This document shows, piece after piece, positions 11,948-25,161 of a DNA stretch of 64,000 nucleotides. Numbering within the stretch: position 1 is the stretch's first letter; the number at the start of each line of letters is the position of its first letter. Position numbers and translations under genes: made by a program. The DNA is from Hydnum rufescens UP504 (lineage: Eukaryota > Basidiomycota > Agaricomycetes > Cantharellales > Hydnaceae): NCBI GenBank assembly GCA_014904985.1, contig MU128931.1, forward strand, positions 347,418 to 411,417. Reading direction: 5' to 3'. The notes below the pieces were generated by a model. The model worked only from the letters and a program-made list of their open reading frames with translations, made no database searches and was not told the DNA's origin.

Positions 11948-13475
11948 ATGCCTCGGATTCCCTACATATTTCCTGAGCCAGGCGAGGATCCAGTGGCAGA
12001 CCGCATACGGCAGCGTCGAGGGCCCAGAGGACTCTCATCCCTTGATGGGACGCTGCTGAATGCGCCAAACATTGCTGACAGCTGGAACACCTTCATTGGT
12101 ACTCTGCGCAATAACAATTCACTCCCAAGTGATATCAGGGAACTCTTGGTATGGACTGCGGCTACTGTCAATATCTTGTAAGCCTGAAAGTATGATGCTG
12201 CAGATCCTTCGCATTGCAGCTCTGAATGGTGCAGCATTCGAGTGGATACAGCATGAACATATAGGAAGAGCTGCTGGACTAACGACTGCACATCTCTTCC
12301 GCATTGGGGATGTGTCCAATATCATCTCCACAGCTCCCCCACTCGATCCGCTGACTTCTTTGCAACGTGCTGCTCTGGCTTTCGTCGATGCCAGCACTCG
12401 GTTAATCCGGGTGCCCGATGAAATATTCACTACTCTCAAAGCTGAACTTGAGTCATCATTAAAGACACACAATCCCGATAATGTGACTGTGGAAAGACAA
12501 ATAGTTGAAGCCACAACAACTGTCGGGGCGTATAATCTTGTTTCGCGTTTTCTCGTCGCTCTCGATGTAGACGATCGTGCCTCTCAGCATGTTCCTGTAC
12601 CCACCACCCCCCATGCTCTGTACCAGCACTATTCCATAGACATCGATCGCAGCGTAACGCTCCACGCCAAGGTCCGTTTTCATCCTACGAATCCAAAGGC
12701 GCCTGCCCTCCTCTTCATCAATTCCATCCTTACGAATATATCCCTCTGGTCCTCTGTCCTTCCTGCTCTCACCACAACGTACACTCTCATCACCTTCGAT
12801 CAGCGCGGACACGGCGGCTCCTCGTCTCCCCGAACAGATAGCACTATTCCCCGGCTCGCGCAGGATGTCGCGTGCATCCTCGACTATCTGCAGATCAAGC
12901 AAGCTCATGGTGTCATTGGCGTCAGCCAGGGAGGTGCTACGGCACTGTCCTTTGCCGTCCAATACCCTACCCGGTTGAGACGTCTGGTCGTGTGTGACAC
13001 ACAAGCAGCATCGCCTGTAGATAACCGAGCTGCGTGGGCCGAACGCATTGCTCTTGCAGTGCGAGACGAGAATGGGATGGATACGCTCGCAGAGCTCACC
13101 ACGGCGAGGTGGTTCCCTACTCCAGGATCGCCGTTTATCAAGGGCGGGAAGCATTTCCCCATCTTGCGGGATATGATCGTCGGTACGCCTGTGCAGGGCT
13201 TTGTCCGCTCCGCACCGGCGTTGCAGTCATACGACCTGCGCGCCGATGGGCTTATTCAGACACTCAAGGCAGAAAGCAGGAAAGAGGATGGAATGCGGAT
13301 CCTCCTCCTCGCGGGAGAACTTGATGGAAAACTTCCAGCCGGTCTCAAGGCGCTTAGAGACGAGATCGGTGGAGATCACGTCGAATTTCAGGAGATTCAA
13401 GGGAGCGGCCACCTTCCTATGTTAGATCAACCCGAGAGGTGGTTGGGTGTTGTTGAGCCATTCTTACGCTCATGA
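11948..13475 (+). CDS. Fusion of carboxymuconolactone decarboxylase-like domain and alpha/beta hydrolase (3-oxoadipate enol-lactonase type)
   Basis: Two exons, 11948-12148 and 12204-13475 (55-bp intron, phase 0), give 490 residues. Residues ~1-180 resemble the CMD/AhpD fold: LPSDIRELL then ILRIAALNGAAFEWIQHEHI with the E-W-x-x-H-E arrangement of decarboxylase-type members. There is no CxxC pair, so it is not a peroxidase. Residues ~200-490 form an alpha/beta hydrolase: FDQRGHGGSS, the nucleophile elbow GVSQGG (Ser ~308), acid in AGELDGKL (Asp ~441) and His in GSGHLPMLDQPE (~470). These are PcaD-like features. In the protocatechuate branch, 4-carboxymuconolactone is decarboxylated to the enol-lactone and hydrolysed to 3-oxoadipate. 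This protein carries both activities' folds. Bacterial PcaL fusions that I recall have the hydrolase first, so the domain order here is the reverse. Exact lactone substrate unproven. No targeting signal seen. Confidence 0.85.
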
Positions 13476-14236
13476 TCATCGGTATCCTTCACCTGCACAG
13501 TAGGCCAGGTACATTACCTTGTGCTCACTCATGTGTACTGAATTATTGAACCATTGTGCTTCCCTGCGCTTATCAATTGGCACCTAGTGTTGTGGCGCGT
13601 AGGAGTCGAAGGGACTGCAGAAATGGTAGGCCGTATTTCCGGCCCTGCGCGAATCTACGGCCTCCGGGGGGCCCTCCGATTCCATAGAAGGACCGTAACT
13701 TGATACCGAAAATCCGGCGGACGAAGCATATTCTCATATGTTGCCCCGTGTGGGTCTGCCAGGAACGTCATGGGATCTCGTCGGTCAATAACCGAGCCGG
13801 CTCAATCGAGGATATAGAATATGGCACGTCCGGACGATAGCAGTGCCTAAAGAAATAGAAATTGAGGAAAGCTTCGATGATATATAGACGTTTTGATCGT
13901 CCAGGAGGGATAGAGTCGATCAAGATAACGGAGATGAGAAACCTTCAACGTTAGGAAACTCTCGTCCCCAGGTCACAGTAGAATTGGCGAGTCCATTCTC
14001 TTCTATATTTAGGCATATAAAGGATACGGGACACCGTAGTATTGCCCATCAAGTCGAGGATTCAGTATTATGCAAGACGCCAGTGGAAAGGCTTTCCCCA
14101 GAATCACAATGTACGTAGTGTTATCTGCTATCCTCCAATCCCTTCTCACGAGCACTAGCAGCCGCTGTAGATCGATGTGAAGAGTGGATATGAACTATTA
14201 ATCAGAGTGCTGCAATCATGCAAGCACAACTCACCG
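13476..14236. other. Intergenic spacer
   Basis: About 760 bp between the convergent ends of the fusion gene and the phosphodiesterase gene. No convincing open frame or structured RNA seen. Confidence 0.5.
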
Positions 14237-15891
14237 TTATGTGATGGGCGCTTGGCAAGAGTGAAACGAGCGGTGGTCATCGCAGGTTGCATCTTTATTA
14301 GATTCCTTCCGATTGCGCAGGTAACTCATCGAATCCACTTGATTATGTTTTGCCAGACACTCAAGCACCCGGTTGGATGAATACCTTGGTGCGACGCGTA
14401 GTTTAGCCTCGAACTTTGCCCATCGAATCATATCATAGGGATCTAAATAGAAGAATGTTGTTACGACCAGAACAGATGAGGAATGAAGGCGAAACACCCG
14501 CAATCTGTAATAATTCCGTCCACGTTATAGTCATGGACCAGACGATCGACGAGGTTGATGGAATTCGTCGTCCATGGCACGACTCGCATCCCCAGCCTAT
14601 GCGCTTCCATCACCATTTCCTCGGTGGTGAATTCGTTGAAACCAGGCAAAGTGGGATCAGTAGATGTGGATCCCACGGTACTAGCACTTGGCTGTTTCAA
14701 TTCGAAAGAGAGAAACATGAGCGCAATGATATAGACCACGAGAGAGGAACCCAACAGAGATGATCTGAGCGGGGATGGTGCTCGCAGCCTGAGCGAGCTT
14801 TTCCCCAAGCGTGGGCCCGGGGAACTCGTCCGGATTAAGGCCAGCCAACCATGGAGAGATTGTTCTGTTAGGACCAAAGATAGTCACGCTGTAATAAACG
14901 CGGAGGAAATGGCAAGGTCCCAGTGTGGGTGTATCGAAGAGAGGTTAATAGTAATGTGACTCACTCAGAGAAAAGGGCAGAAAGGACGATCGAGTTGTCC
15001 TTTGTTCGCATCGCAATAAGAGTCCGCCAATCGAGGCTCTGGAAGGTAATTGCATGGTAGTATGGGGTAGATATGAATATTGCGTGTTGTTTATCGACAA
15101 AGTCATTCACATCCAAAGTTCTATTTGGATATCGGGCGTTGATTTTAGACTCGATATTGAGACGCATCTTGTGCAGTGGATCAGCGCATTCCAGGAAGTC
15201 AAAAATTTCCACAAGGGTGGACATTCGAGTGCCAGGATAGATAATCTGCTCTTCTGTTATTCGTGCAAATCACAGATCGAATGCTGAATCGTTCAATGTT
15301 ACTTGAAAAATTGGCTTACCGAATCCAACCTGCCGTTCTGAGCCGCAGTCCAAAGTCTTAAGTTGAGCCAGGGTGAGGTTGGCAATGTATTTTCCGACGT
15401 ATCTGGAAGGAGTCGTATAATTTAGAACGGGTTGAAGAACCGCGAATATTTACGGGTATAATGAATCATTGAGAGCGAGAGGGCCCGTATCTTTGCATTT
15501 TGTTCCCATGATGTATTCGTCATGCCATACAACAACATGTCCATCCCTTGGAGAAATCTGCGTGAATAGTAGACTTGATATTCCATCGGGAACAGATTTC
15601 ACTCGGTAATGCCATTGTCCATCTCCAATGTGGTGACACCATTTATTAAACCCCTGCGGGGATCAGATATATCAGGAGCCTACACGGCCATTGGGTAAAA
15701 ATGCGGACCTACCATGCGAAACTAGGAAGCGTATTTTCAATAGTATGTCCGCGACCACCTCGATGCCCTTGAATGTCCAAGTAGAATTCGGCGACTAAGG
15801 ACCCCCCACCAGCCAGCGTTGAAACAGGAATGGGTGTGGCTCTAGCCCCGAGGACGACAGCATAGAGGAACAAGAAGCAGAGGGAGGGCAT
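14237..15891 (-). CDS. Secreted or vacuolar glycerophosphodiester phosphodiesterase (GDPD family)
   Basis: Eight exons on the minus strand run from the ATG at 15891 to the stop at 14237. Exon 1 starts with a signal peptide (MPSLCFLFLYAVVLGARA). The GDPD core follows: GHRGGRGHTIENTLPSF (catalytic His43-Arg44 and the ENT motif), then TTLEMDN with acidic metal ligands and DGHVVVWHDE. Further exons give YPGTRMSTL and HRLGMRVVPWT. The end reads DGIITDYPYDMIRWAKFE and a tail typical of fungal homologues. The enzyme hydrolyses glycerophosphodiesters to glycerol-3-phosphate and an alcohol. The second-to-last junction is best explained by a GC-AG intron (14501 down to 14443), because it restores the family motif ITDYPYDM in frame. 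The gene is divergent from acetate kinase, starts about 390 bp apart. Confidence 0.87.
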
Positions 15892-16283
15892 TGGTGGATA
15901 ATGGGGAACAGTGCACTTAAAATCATCGCCTGCCTAAATAATCCGTACTTCCCCTGAAAACCCCTAATTTGTCGTGGGTTCCTGAGGAGCGACCTTCCTT
16001 GAAATGGTATATTCGTTGCACACGTGCGATATGATCTCTTGCTTGGATCGTTCTGGGACTATGGATGCGAATAATAATGTTTCGTTTGGGTATGAATGCC
16101 CGTGGATGGCATTTATCCCTTGGGGAATACGTGGGATGCAGCACGGGGGAGTGTGAACTGCTTTTGGAATGCCTAGCTGCTCGGCTACCCCTGACTGAGT
16201 CACATACAGTAGCACTTTAGACCAGGTCCGATCGGGGGTCCTCCGGTCTGACCCGGGTCACTGCCACACTGACTACAACAGAT
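15892..16283. promoter_or_regulatory. Divergent intergenic region, GDPD gene / acetate kinase
   Basis: The 392 bp between two divergent start codons carry no open frame of interest and presumably hold both promoters. No motif assigned. Confidence 0.4.
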
Positions 16284-18082
16284 ATGTTGTTAGCGTTGGT
16301 GAAAACAAGTGAACTTGAGAACATTTTTGATTACTGACGGCTCCTGGGGCAGAACTGTGGATCTTCCTCAATCAAGTTTAAGCTATTCCAGCTCTCCGAT
16401 CTCTTCGTTCTCATCTCTGGCTCGGCGACGCGAGTGGATGTAGGCGGCCAAACGCCAGTGCTAAAAGTGGTTGTGCACCACCGGGATGCACGGCACGAAG
16501 AGTGCGAAAGGGAGGAGGAAAAGGAACACACGGAATGTTCGTGTCTCTACCCTGCCTCAGGTTCTTTTTGCTGATGGTGGCTGATAAACTTCGTTATCGC
16601 TTCTTGGGTAAAGATGATGCGGTCTTCCAGCGTGTTATTGAGCACATCGAAACCTCTGTTTCCAAGCATTTCCAGTCCTCTTCAGATGGCTCCAGGCCCA
16701 GGGATGTTATTAAGATCGTTGCGCATCGCATCGTTCATGGAGGAACCGAGACTCAGCCTATGGCTATCTGGCCCGGACATGAACAAAGCCTTACAAAACT
16801 GGACAAACTCGGGCAGTTTGCTCCATTGCACGTACGTGTAACACTCACATTGGGTCCAATGACCACTTGTGGCTCAACCGCGATGTCTCTCAGAATCACC
16901 GCGCCGTTGAGGTTGTAAAATGTATCTATCCGTCTGAGAACTGGATGGTTTGTGTCATATACTAATCTCAAGAAACAATCCACAGCGTGCCTTCAACACC
17001 TCCCAGAATCTCGCCAGGTTTTACTTTTCGATACCCTTTTCCACCAGACCATCCAGCCACACATATACACGTACCCACTCACAGCACCCGAAAGTGCCCC
17101 CTTCATCCCCCTTCGCAAATACGGTGCCCACGGGCTCTCGTACGCTTCCGTCCTGTCCAGCATGTCCTCGTATCTCGGTAAACCTGCTTCCCATATCAAC
17201 ATAATCGTGGCGCACTTGGGCAGCGGAGCGAGTGTGTGTGCGATCCGAGATGGGAAAAGCTTGGACACGAGCATGGGGCTCACCCCACTGGATGGATTAC
17301 CGGGAGGAACGAGGAGCGGGTCTGTCGATCCGGCGCTTATATTCCACCATACGAAGGACGCAGCGAATGATGCTGATTTTAAGGGGACTAATTTGTCCAA
17401 GGGTGAGATGGTGTTAAATAAGTATGTTGTGGGCCATCCTTTCTTTTCGTTAAGAAATAGTGTTTTTCTTTGTTTCTTTTTTTTTTTTCTTCCTGGGAGA
17501 TTGATGGTCCTTTTTCGATTGATATCAGGGAAGGCGGGTTCCAAGCACTCAGCGGAACGTCCGATTTTGGGGTGATATCATCCCGTGCGACTTCCTCGCG
17601 TGTCGCTGGCAGCGAAGGACCCTCTCAAGCAGAGCGGGACGCCGCTAAACTGACTTACGACCTATTCATCGACCGGATTCTCAACTACATCGGTGCCTAT
17701 GTGTTCAAGATCCTCGGTGGCTCTCCGTCAGGCTCCCCGAACCCAGAGGGCCGGTCACTGGATGGCATTGTGTTTTCTGGAGGTATAGGGGAGAAAGGGT
17801 GGCAGCTCCGTCAGGATCTGGGTGCTTATTTCGCATGGCTGGGGTGTTGGGTGGATAATGCTCGGAACGAGGCTGTGGGGACGGAAAAGGACGAGAATGG
17901 GAAGGAGAAGGTCGTGTACGAGATTTCCAAAGAGGGCTCCAAGGTGAAATTGTTTGTGTGTATGACGGTGAGTTTATCCACCTCTTTGGTCCGACAATCC
18001 GCCTGCTGACTCGCCACGCTGTCAATCTTAGGACGAAGAGACTCAGTGTGCAATCACGGCAAAGGAATTGAAAATCGATTGA
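16284..18082 (+). CDS. Acetate kinase
   Basis: Seven exons (16284-16298, 16353-16560, 16614-16831, 16894-16921, 16986-17421, 17529-17967, 18032-18082) join in exact phase to 464 residues. The first exon is only five codons and completes the ATPase motif across the intron: MLLAL then NCGSSSIKFKLF. Other family marks are VAHRIVHGG (~residue 110), the LAPLH-like FAPLHNHRAVEVV, LLFDTLFHQT (catalytic Asp), HLGSGASVCAI, DTSMGLTPLDGLPGGTRSG, SGTSDF and DGIVFSGGIGEKG. The enzyme interconverts acetate plus ATP and acetyl-phosphate plus ADP. Acetate kinases in euascomycetes and basidiomycetes are usually paired with phosphoketolase (XFP) in the cytosol; no phosphoketolase is in this window. No targeting peptide seen. 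Confidence 0.93.
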
Positions 18083-18231
18083 TGTTATGGGCATGCGCTT
18101 AAAAGGTGGTGTCTCTCATTCCTCTCCTCCTTGACATCATACATCTGAAGTGGTCCTATACCATTGCTCGTTCCTCTGTAATTGTAACGTTACATGAAAC
18201 AATGTACACTGTCTATGTCTGCAGAGTCTAA

Positions 18232-19153
18232 CTACAGATCCTTCTTTTTGCCTGCAACGACGTTCTTGAGGCTGCTCTTCCCAGCATAATGCGTGCGATA
18301 GACCCTGAAGGCGTATAACCCCGTGAGACCAATCACACAGACGCCCCTTGCTTCCAGAGGACTCATGAGTGGGGTCCCTTGAACATACGGACCCGCCCAG
18401 CCGGGGACGAAGCGAGCACAGAAGCGGGTATAAGGTTCATAGGCAGGATGGAATCCGAGGAGCATGGCGTAGACGGCCGCAGCGAGGCTCCCGCTCCACA
18501 TATCGAGGGTATCGAGGACTCCGCCGCGAAGGAACGGGGGGGTGCGGAAAGACCATTCAGGATTCCATATGTCTAGGGTCACTGACGAGATTCCCCCGCC
18601 GGCCGAGGCGACTGCGCCAATGAACCATTGAAGAAATAGCGAGGAAGAGATGGCATCGTTGGGGTGCGTGTGCGCGAGAGTGACGCATGAGCATATTGAT
18701 CCACTGCGCAGGATGGCATCGATCAAGGGCAGGAACGTGTCCATGACCTTGGGTGGCGGGAAAGGGATCGAGGTGTTGGTCAGGAGGTACGTGATGAGGA
18801 TGTGGACGGAGAGATAATTGATTGTAGGGTATGCGGACAGAATTTGAGGTGGGGGCAAAGAAAGAAAGAAATTTGAGAACAAGCTGCCTGCCCAACACTG
18901 TCAAGGTCAACAATCAGCACCATCGACGGCCATGATATCCAAAAAAACATACGAAAATCAGGAAGCCAGCATAATCAGGACCACTGCCAAGTTTGGCCCT
19001 TGTTCCCAAAGCACGAATGCGACCGTTGTGGACCAGGCTAATGCGCGCAGCATGAAGGGTTGTAGCCCATGGGAACGGATAGTATGTAGGATGTACGGTG
19101 GTGTTTAGAAACCCAGTCAACCAAATGACAGCAGCGAAAAGCGGAGACGTCAT
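18232..19153 (-). CDS. Multi-pass membrane protein, tentatively TRIC-like cation channel
   Basis: Two exons (19153-18953 and 18897-18232, 55-bp intron, phase 0) give 288 residues with about six or seven hydrophobic segments. Marks include PLFAAVIWLTGFL, GFLIFCWAGSLFSNFFLSL, MDTFLPLIDAILRSGS and WFIGAVASAGGGISS, ending in a basic tail (KSSLKNVVAGKKKDL). The length, helix number and a Gly-rich helix after a conserved Trp recall the trimeric intracellular cation (TRIC) family of the ER, and the C-terminal KKKDL-like tail would fit ER retention. I am not certain of this family; it may be another fungal membrane family. The start at 19153 is the second candidate; a TTG nine bases upstream is less likely. 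It ends 149 bp from the convergent acetate kinase gene. Confidence 0.6.
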
Positions 19154-20784
19154 CGGAAGCAAATGGCAGTCGATGCGATTGTCTAGGCTTATGTACGGTT
19201 ATCGAGGTAGCACGATAAATTTCTAGCGCGCGCGGGGGATCCTGGGAGCTACGTGTCGGTATAATACACGTGACTGGACAGACCGTGGAATTATTTGCGT
19301 GGAGCACACGATAGGCTACTCATTAGGTAATTGGTACATACAGTTCCCGCAGACCCCGTTCACTTGCCGACCCGTCTCCGAGCCATCAGGCTATTCATAT
19401 CACCCGGTAGCGAGTTTTCCCTTCATCTCAATTCTGGTCTCCGCGACTCCCCTACGCAACGCTGTCATTTTGATGCGTTTTTGGTCATGGAGAATCACTT
19501 GACCCTCCAGACTTCGAGTACCTGGATCGCATTTGGATTGCACTCTAGGTGCGTAGCACATTCAAGTTTTCTGCAATTGTACCGAGTATGCCTGCCATTG
19601 CTTGGTACTCGCATTTTTCTGACAAGTCATTCTACAAAGGCGATCGGGGTATCCAATGTGGATAGTGTCACAGTCAGAGTGCGTGATGTTTAAAGTGGAT
19701 CACTGTTATTATTCGATACTGGTTTAAACACTATCCCCACCAAGCCTCGCAGATGGATAAAATAGGTTGTTTGCTTCGTTAAATAACTTTGCCTAATCTT
19801 CTAAATATCTCCCGCCTTCTTCGATTGAAGGGCCGTTGTCGACTCTGCACGAGAGGACCATACAATAGTAGCAAAGGAAACTAGATCGCATAAGATTAAT
19901 CATACATATAGAGAGAACAGACCATTCCTGGCAGGTCAGCTTTGCATTCTCCGCAAATATTTGGTACAAATGAGATCCAAGAGCAGCCCAATCCTTGCAG
20001 TCAGCGGCGTTGCGCAGCTGGTGTTACCAACTATGCTCTGTAGTATATGCAGGGTCAACATTCAAGCCGATCAAGAAGTCTTCTTTAGCTCTTGGCTTCC
20101 ACGCAGTTAACCCTTGATGGTAACGGGAGGTTAGTGGTGGATTTCGGATTAGACCAAGCCAGCCGTTGAGCGTAGCAATATGAGACTTAGCGTACGCGTC
20201 AAAGAGGAGGCAAAAATCCCCATCAAGCCTGGGTGCTACGGTAGCCGGATTGGTGGCCTCGTCACGTTATTGTTACCCCTTTCTGCAGATAATTCATTTT
20301 CCGAATAAATGTTTGTACGTAATTGCCGAGATGCCGCCCCGATGCCTCAAGTTCACAGACTCACCTGCATGGCGAGCTCACAGGCAATTGACCCCAAAAA
20401 TTTCACGAGATGTAACGCTGATAGGCTTGGGTCTCAAGAAAAATCTTTTTTTGGATCACCGCGGATACCCGAGTAACTCCGGTACCGGCTTGCCATATCG
20501 AAGAGTCATCGCTTAGTCAGCGTATCCTCTCTCGGGATGTACTGAAGTTCCTTCAAGCGTTGCTTGAGCTCGGATCAAACGCTCTATCTTCCTCTGGTTG
20601 TGCGAATCTAAGTGGCTCCGCACCGCAATAAATAGATTAAAAAACATGAAATCCGGCGGTCGGATCCGCTACAGCAGGGATTGTGATTGATCGCACCTGC
20701 CGGCAATATCCCTTATACTGGTCCTAAGTTGTTTATTTCGGTGGGAATCAAGATCTCAATTTCTTCATTCCATCCTCAATAATC
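19154..20784. other. Gene-poor spacer, 1.6 kb
   Basis: Only short open frames without recognisable motifs (longest 19331-19693 and 20250-20516, + strand). No tRNA, repeat array or splice chain seen. Probably intergenic. Confidence 0.45.
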
Positions 20785-23199
<2,415 letters not shown>

Positions 23200-23945
23200 T
23201 GATGGGGAGGAGGATCTTCCTATTGGGGTCGATCGGTAGGCCCCCCTTTTGGCTATGGTTTGTCCATCGGATCGAGCGCAGATTGGTGGGAGTTTTCGGT
23301 TGCGATTATTGCTTAGGTTGGATGCTGCGTACAGTATAGTTTGGAGCGAGAAACCCTTTCATTTTCATTTGCAATGGATACCCGAGCGGCTTGAGCTGGC
23401 TTCTCGAAATATTTTTACTCCCAAATAGTCTGAGCTCAGTCCTGCGCGATTTTGAATATTGGGATGTTACCTTTTTTTGTGGCCTGCGTACTTTGCTTGC
23501 GCGAATGAGTATGAATCAAGCGTGAGGATTGGTATGCTTATCGATCCTGTTCAATGGGTCGGAATGGAATTTGCGGCTTGAGAACTTCAGTTCAACAGCT
23601 AGTGTATTTTATGGATCAGATACCAGGATGTATTAGGCGATAAAAGTGGCCCATGTGATTTCCACCCGACTGGACGATGTTTGATCCCATTGCATTGTTG
23701 ACATGTCAGAGAGGAATCGAACAATCGCAAATGTCAGTGGCGTATTTCACCAGGCCAAAGGCGATGATTATCAGGATGTTCCGTGCGCAGAGGGACGATT
23801 CCACAAGCAAATTCCCAAGGGACGTAGTACAAATACACAGGAAGGCGAGGGGAATGATGAAATGAGGATATGACAATCTCACCTAGAGTGGTATTGAACA
23901 GGAAAGGGAAAAAAAAGAGCAAAAAAGCATGCATGTAGACACGAT
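23200..23945. other. Intergenic, 3' flanks of convergent genes
   Basis: No supported gene. A tRNA-like stretch near 23375 lacks a B box and was rejected. Confidence 0.45.
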
Positions 23946-24820
23946 TCACGAGCTGATGAAAGGAAGTTGACCAGCCCACTTGGGATCTTCAGCTTCATCC
24001 ACGAAGAATATTGCGAGGTCCCGTCGAGCCAACATCCACCCAACCTTGCCATCGCCAATGAAGCCAACCTTGAGACTCCCGCCATCTGCATCATTGAGTG
24101 TAGCGACTCGTGCTAGGGTGACGTCCAATCCCGTTGCAGCGCTAGATTGCATAAGCTTGCCGATGGCCACGACATCTGCGATATTTACGAAGAAAAGAGT
24201 TGGTCAAGTCAATGTGCATTCACGCAGTGGCTCGATGAGCCATCCTGACCTGTCCACGCAGTATATCCGATGATCTTGATGCCTGCTACCAATATTTCCC
24301 TGATAATGGAGAACCTGTCTTCTGGGGAGGACAGGGAAACAGTTGAGAGAAGGACGATGCGTTGGATGCTGTACTTGTGCACGAGACGGAGAAGGACCTC
24401 GTAGCCGGCTGCCAGCGGATTGCCACTGGGTTGGCCAACTTTTGGGCCCAGAGCAGATATGACACCGTAGATGGGCGCTACGCCTTCTTTCGGTAGAAAG
24501 CACGATTCAAATGCATCCTCTTGGGTCAATTCCCCTAATTGTAACATGGAATAATGGTAGACTACCAAACGCATGCAACGTGGCGCACCTTTGACAACCG
24601 TCACGAGCGGATTGGAAGTGATTTCTTCGGGAAGCTTGTGAGGCGAACGGGCGTAGATAGTGACAGAGTGTCGTCTGCCGAGCGCTAAATCGCACGGGGA
24701 CGGTTATTAGAAGATATCTCAGACGGCGATTAGGCCCTGGATACCTAGTTGGACCGTGAGAAGTCCAGAGGATCCAGTTGCGCCAAGGATGAGAAAATGA
24801 CGGGATTCTGGCGCCTTCAT
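23946..24820 (-). CDS. NAD(P)-binding Rossmann protein (NmrA-like / NAD(P)H-binding family)
   Basis: Four exons on the minus strand. Exon 1 opens with MKAPESRHFLILGATGSSG, a G-x-x-G-x-x-G dinucleotide-binding turn right at the N-terminus. Exon 2 continues LGRRHSVTIYARSPHKL, exon 3 GELTQEDAF and IQRIVLLSTVSLS, exon 4 DVVAIGKLMQSSAATGLDVT ending in PFISS. This is the order of atypical short-chain dehydrogenases of the NmrA/YwnB type, which act as redox sensors or reductases; the length (about 230 residues) fits. The ATG at 24820 is chosen because it sits just before the first beta strand; an in-frame upstream extension to 24916 exists. The substrate is unknown. It is divergent from the bZIP gene. 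Confidence 0.75.
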
Positions 24821-25161
24821 GGCGGCGTTTGGATCCGGAGGAGAACGCGTTTCTGCCCACACGTGACATGTCAAGGTTGCGCGATCCTGCCGATTTCTTG
24901 CACAATCCTTCTTCATTGGGAGATAATTACTTACTGGGCGGATGTGGAGGCGTGGTACAGCGCCAAAAATTGGCCCAAATTCGTCTTTACGCTGTCACCC
25001 TTGACCTCCGCCTCACCATCATCGACGTCAGCGTCGTCGACCTCTTTATGGCCCCGCCCATAATTATTCTCACGGGGGGAAGCGCCGCCTATTGAGATAA
25101 CTGTGAGACTAGTACGCGTAATGTGATTTATACCTTGATTGCATCCTCTCGGTCTTCAGTC
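24821..25161. promoter_or_regulatory. Divergent promoter region, NAD(P)-binding protein / bZIP factor
   Basis: 340 bp between two divergent predicted starts. No motif was assigned. Confidence 0.35.

Noticed and set aside
12459..13154. 231-codon antisense open frame
   Set aside because: Shadow of the hydrolase domain of the fusion gene, no motif.
16502..16918. 138-codon open frame as an independent gene or as the acetate kinase start
   Set aside because: Its first third lies in an intron; the kinase frame is entered at 16614 after splicing from the exon with NCGSSS.
23375..23440. tRNA-like sequence (gatacccgagcggcttgag)
   Set aside because: Looks like a tRNA-Leu/Ser D-arm region, but there is no B box or acceptor pairing.
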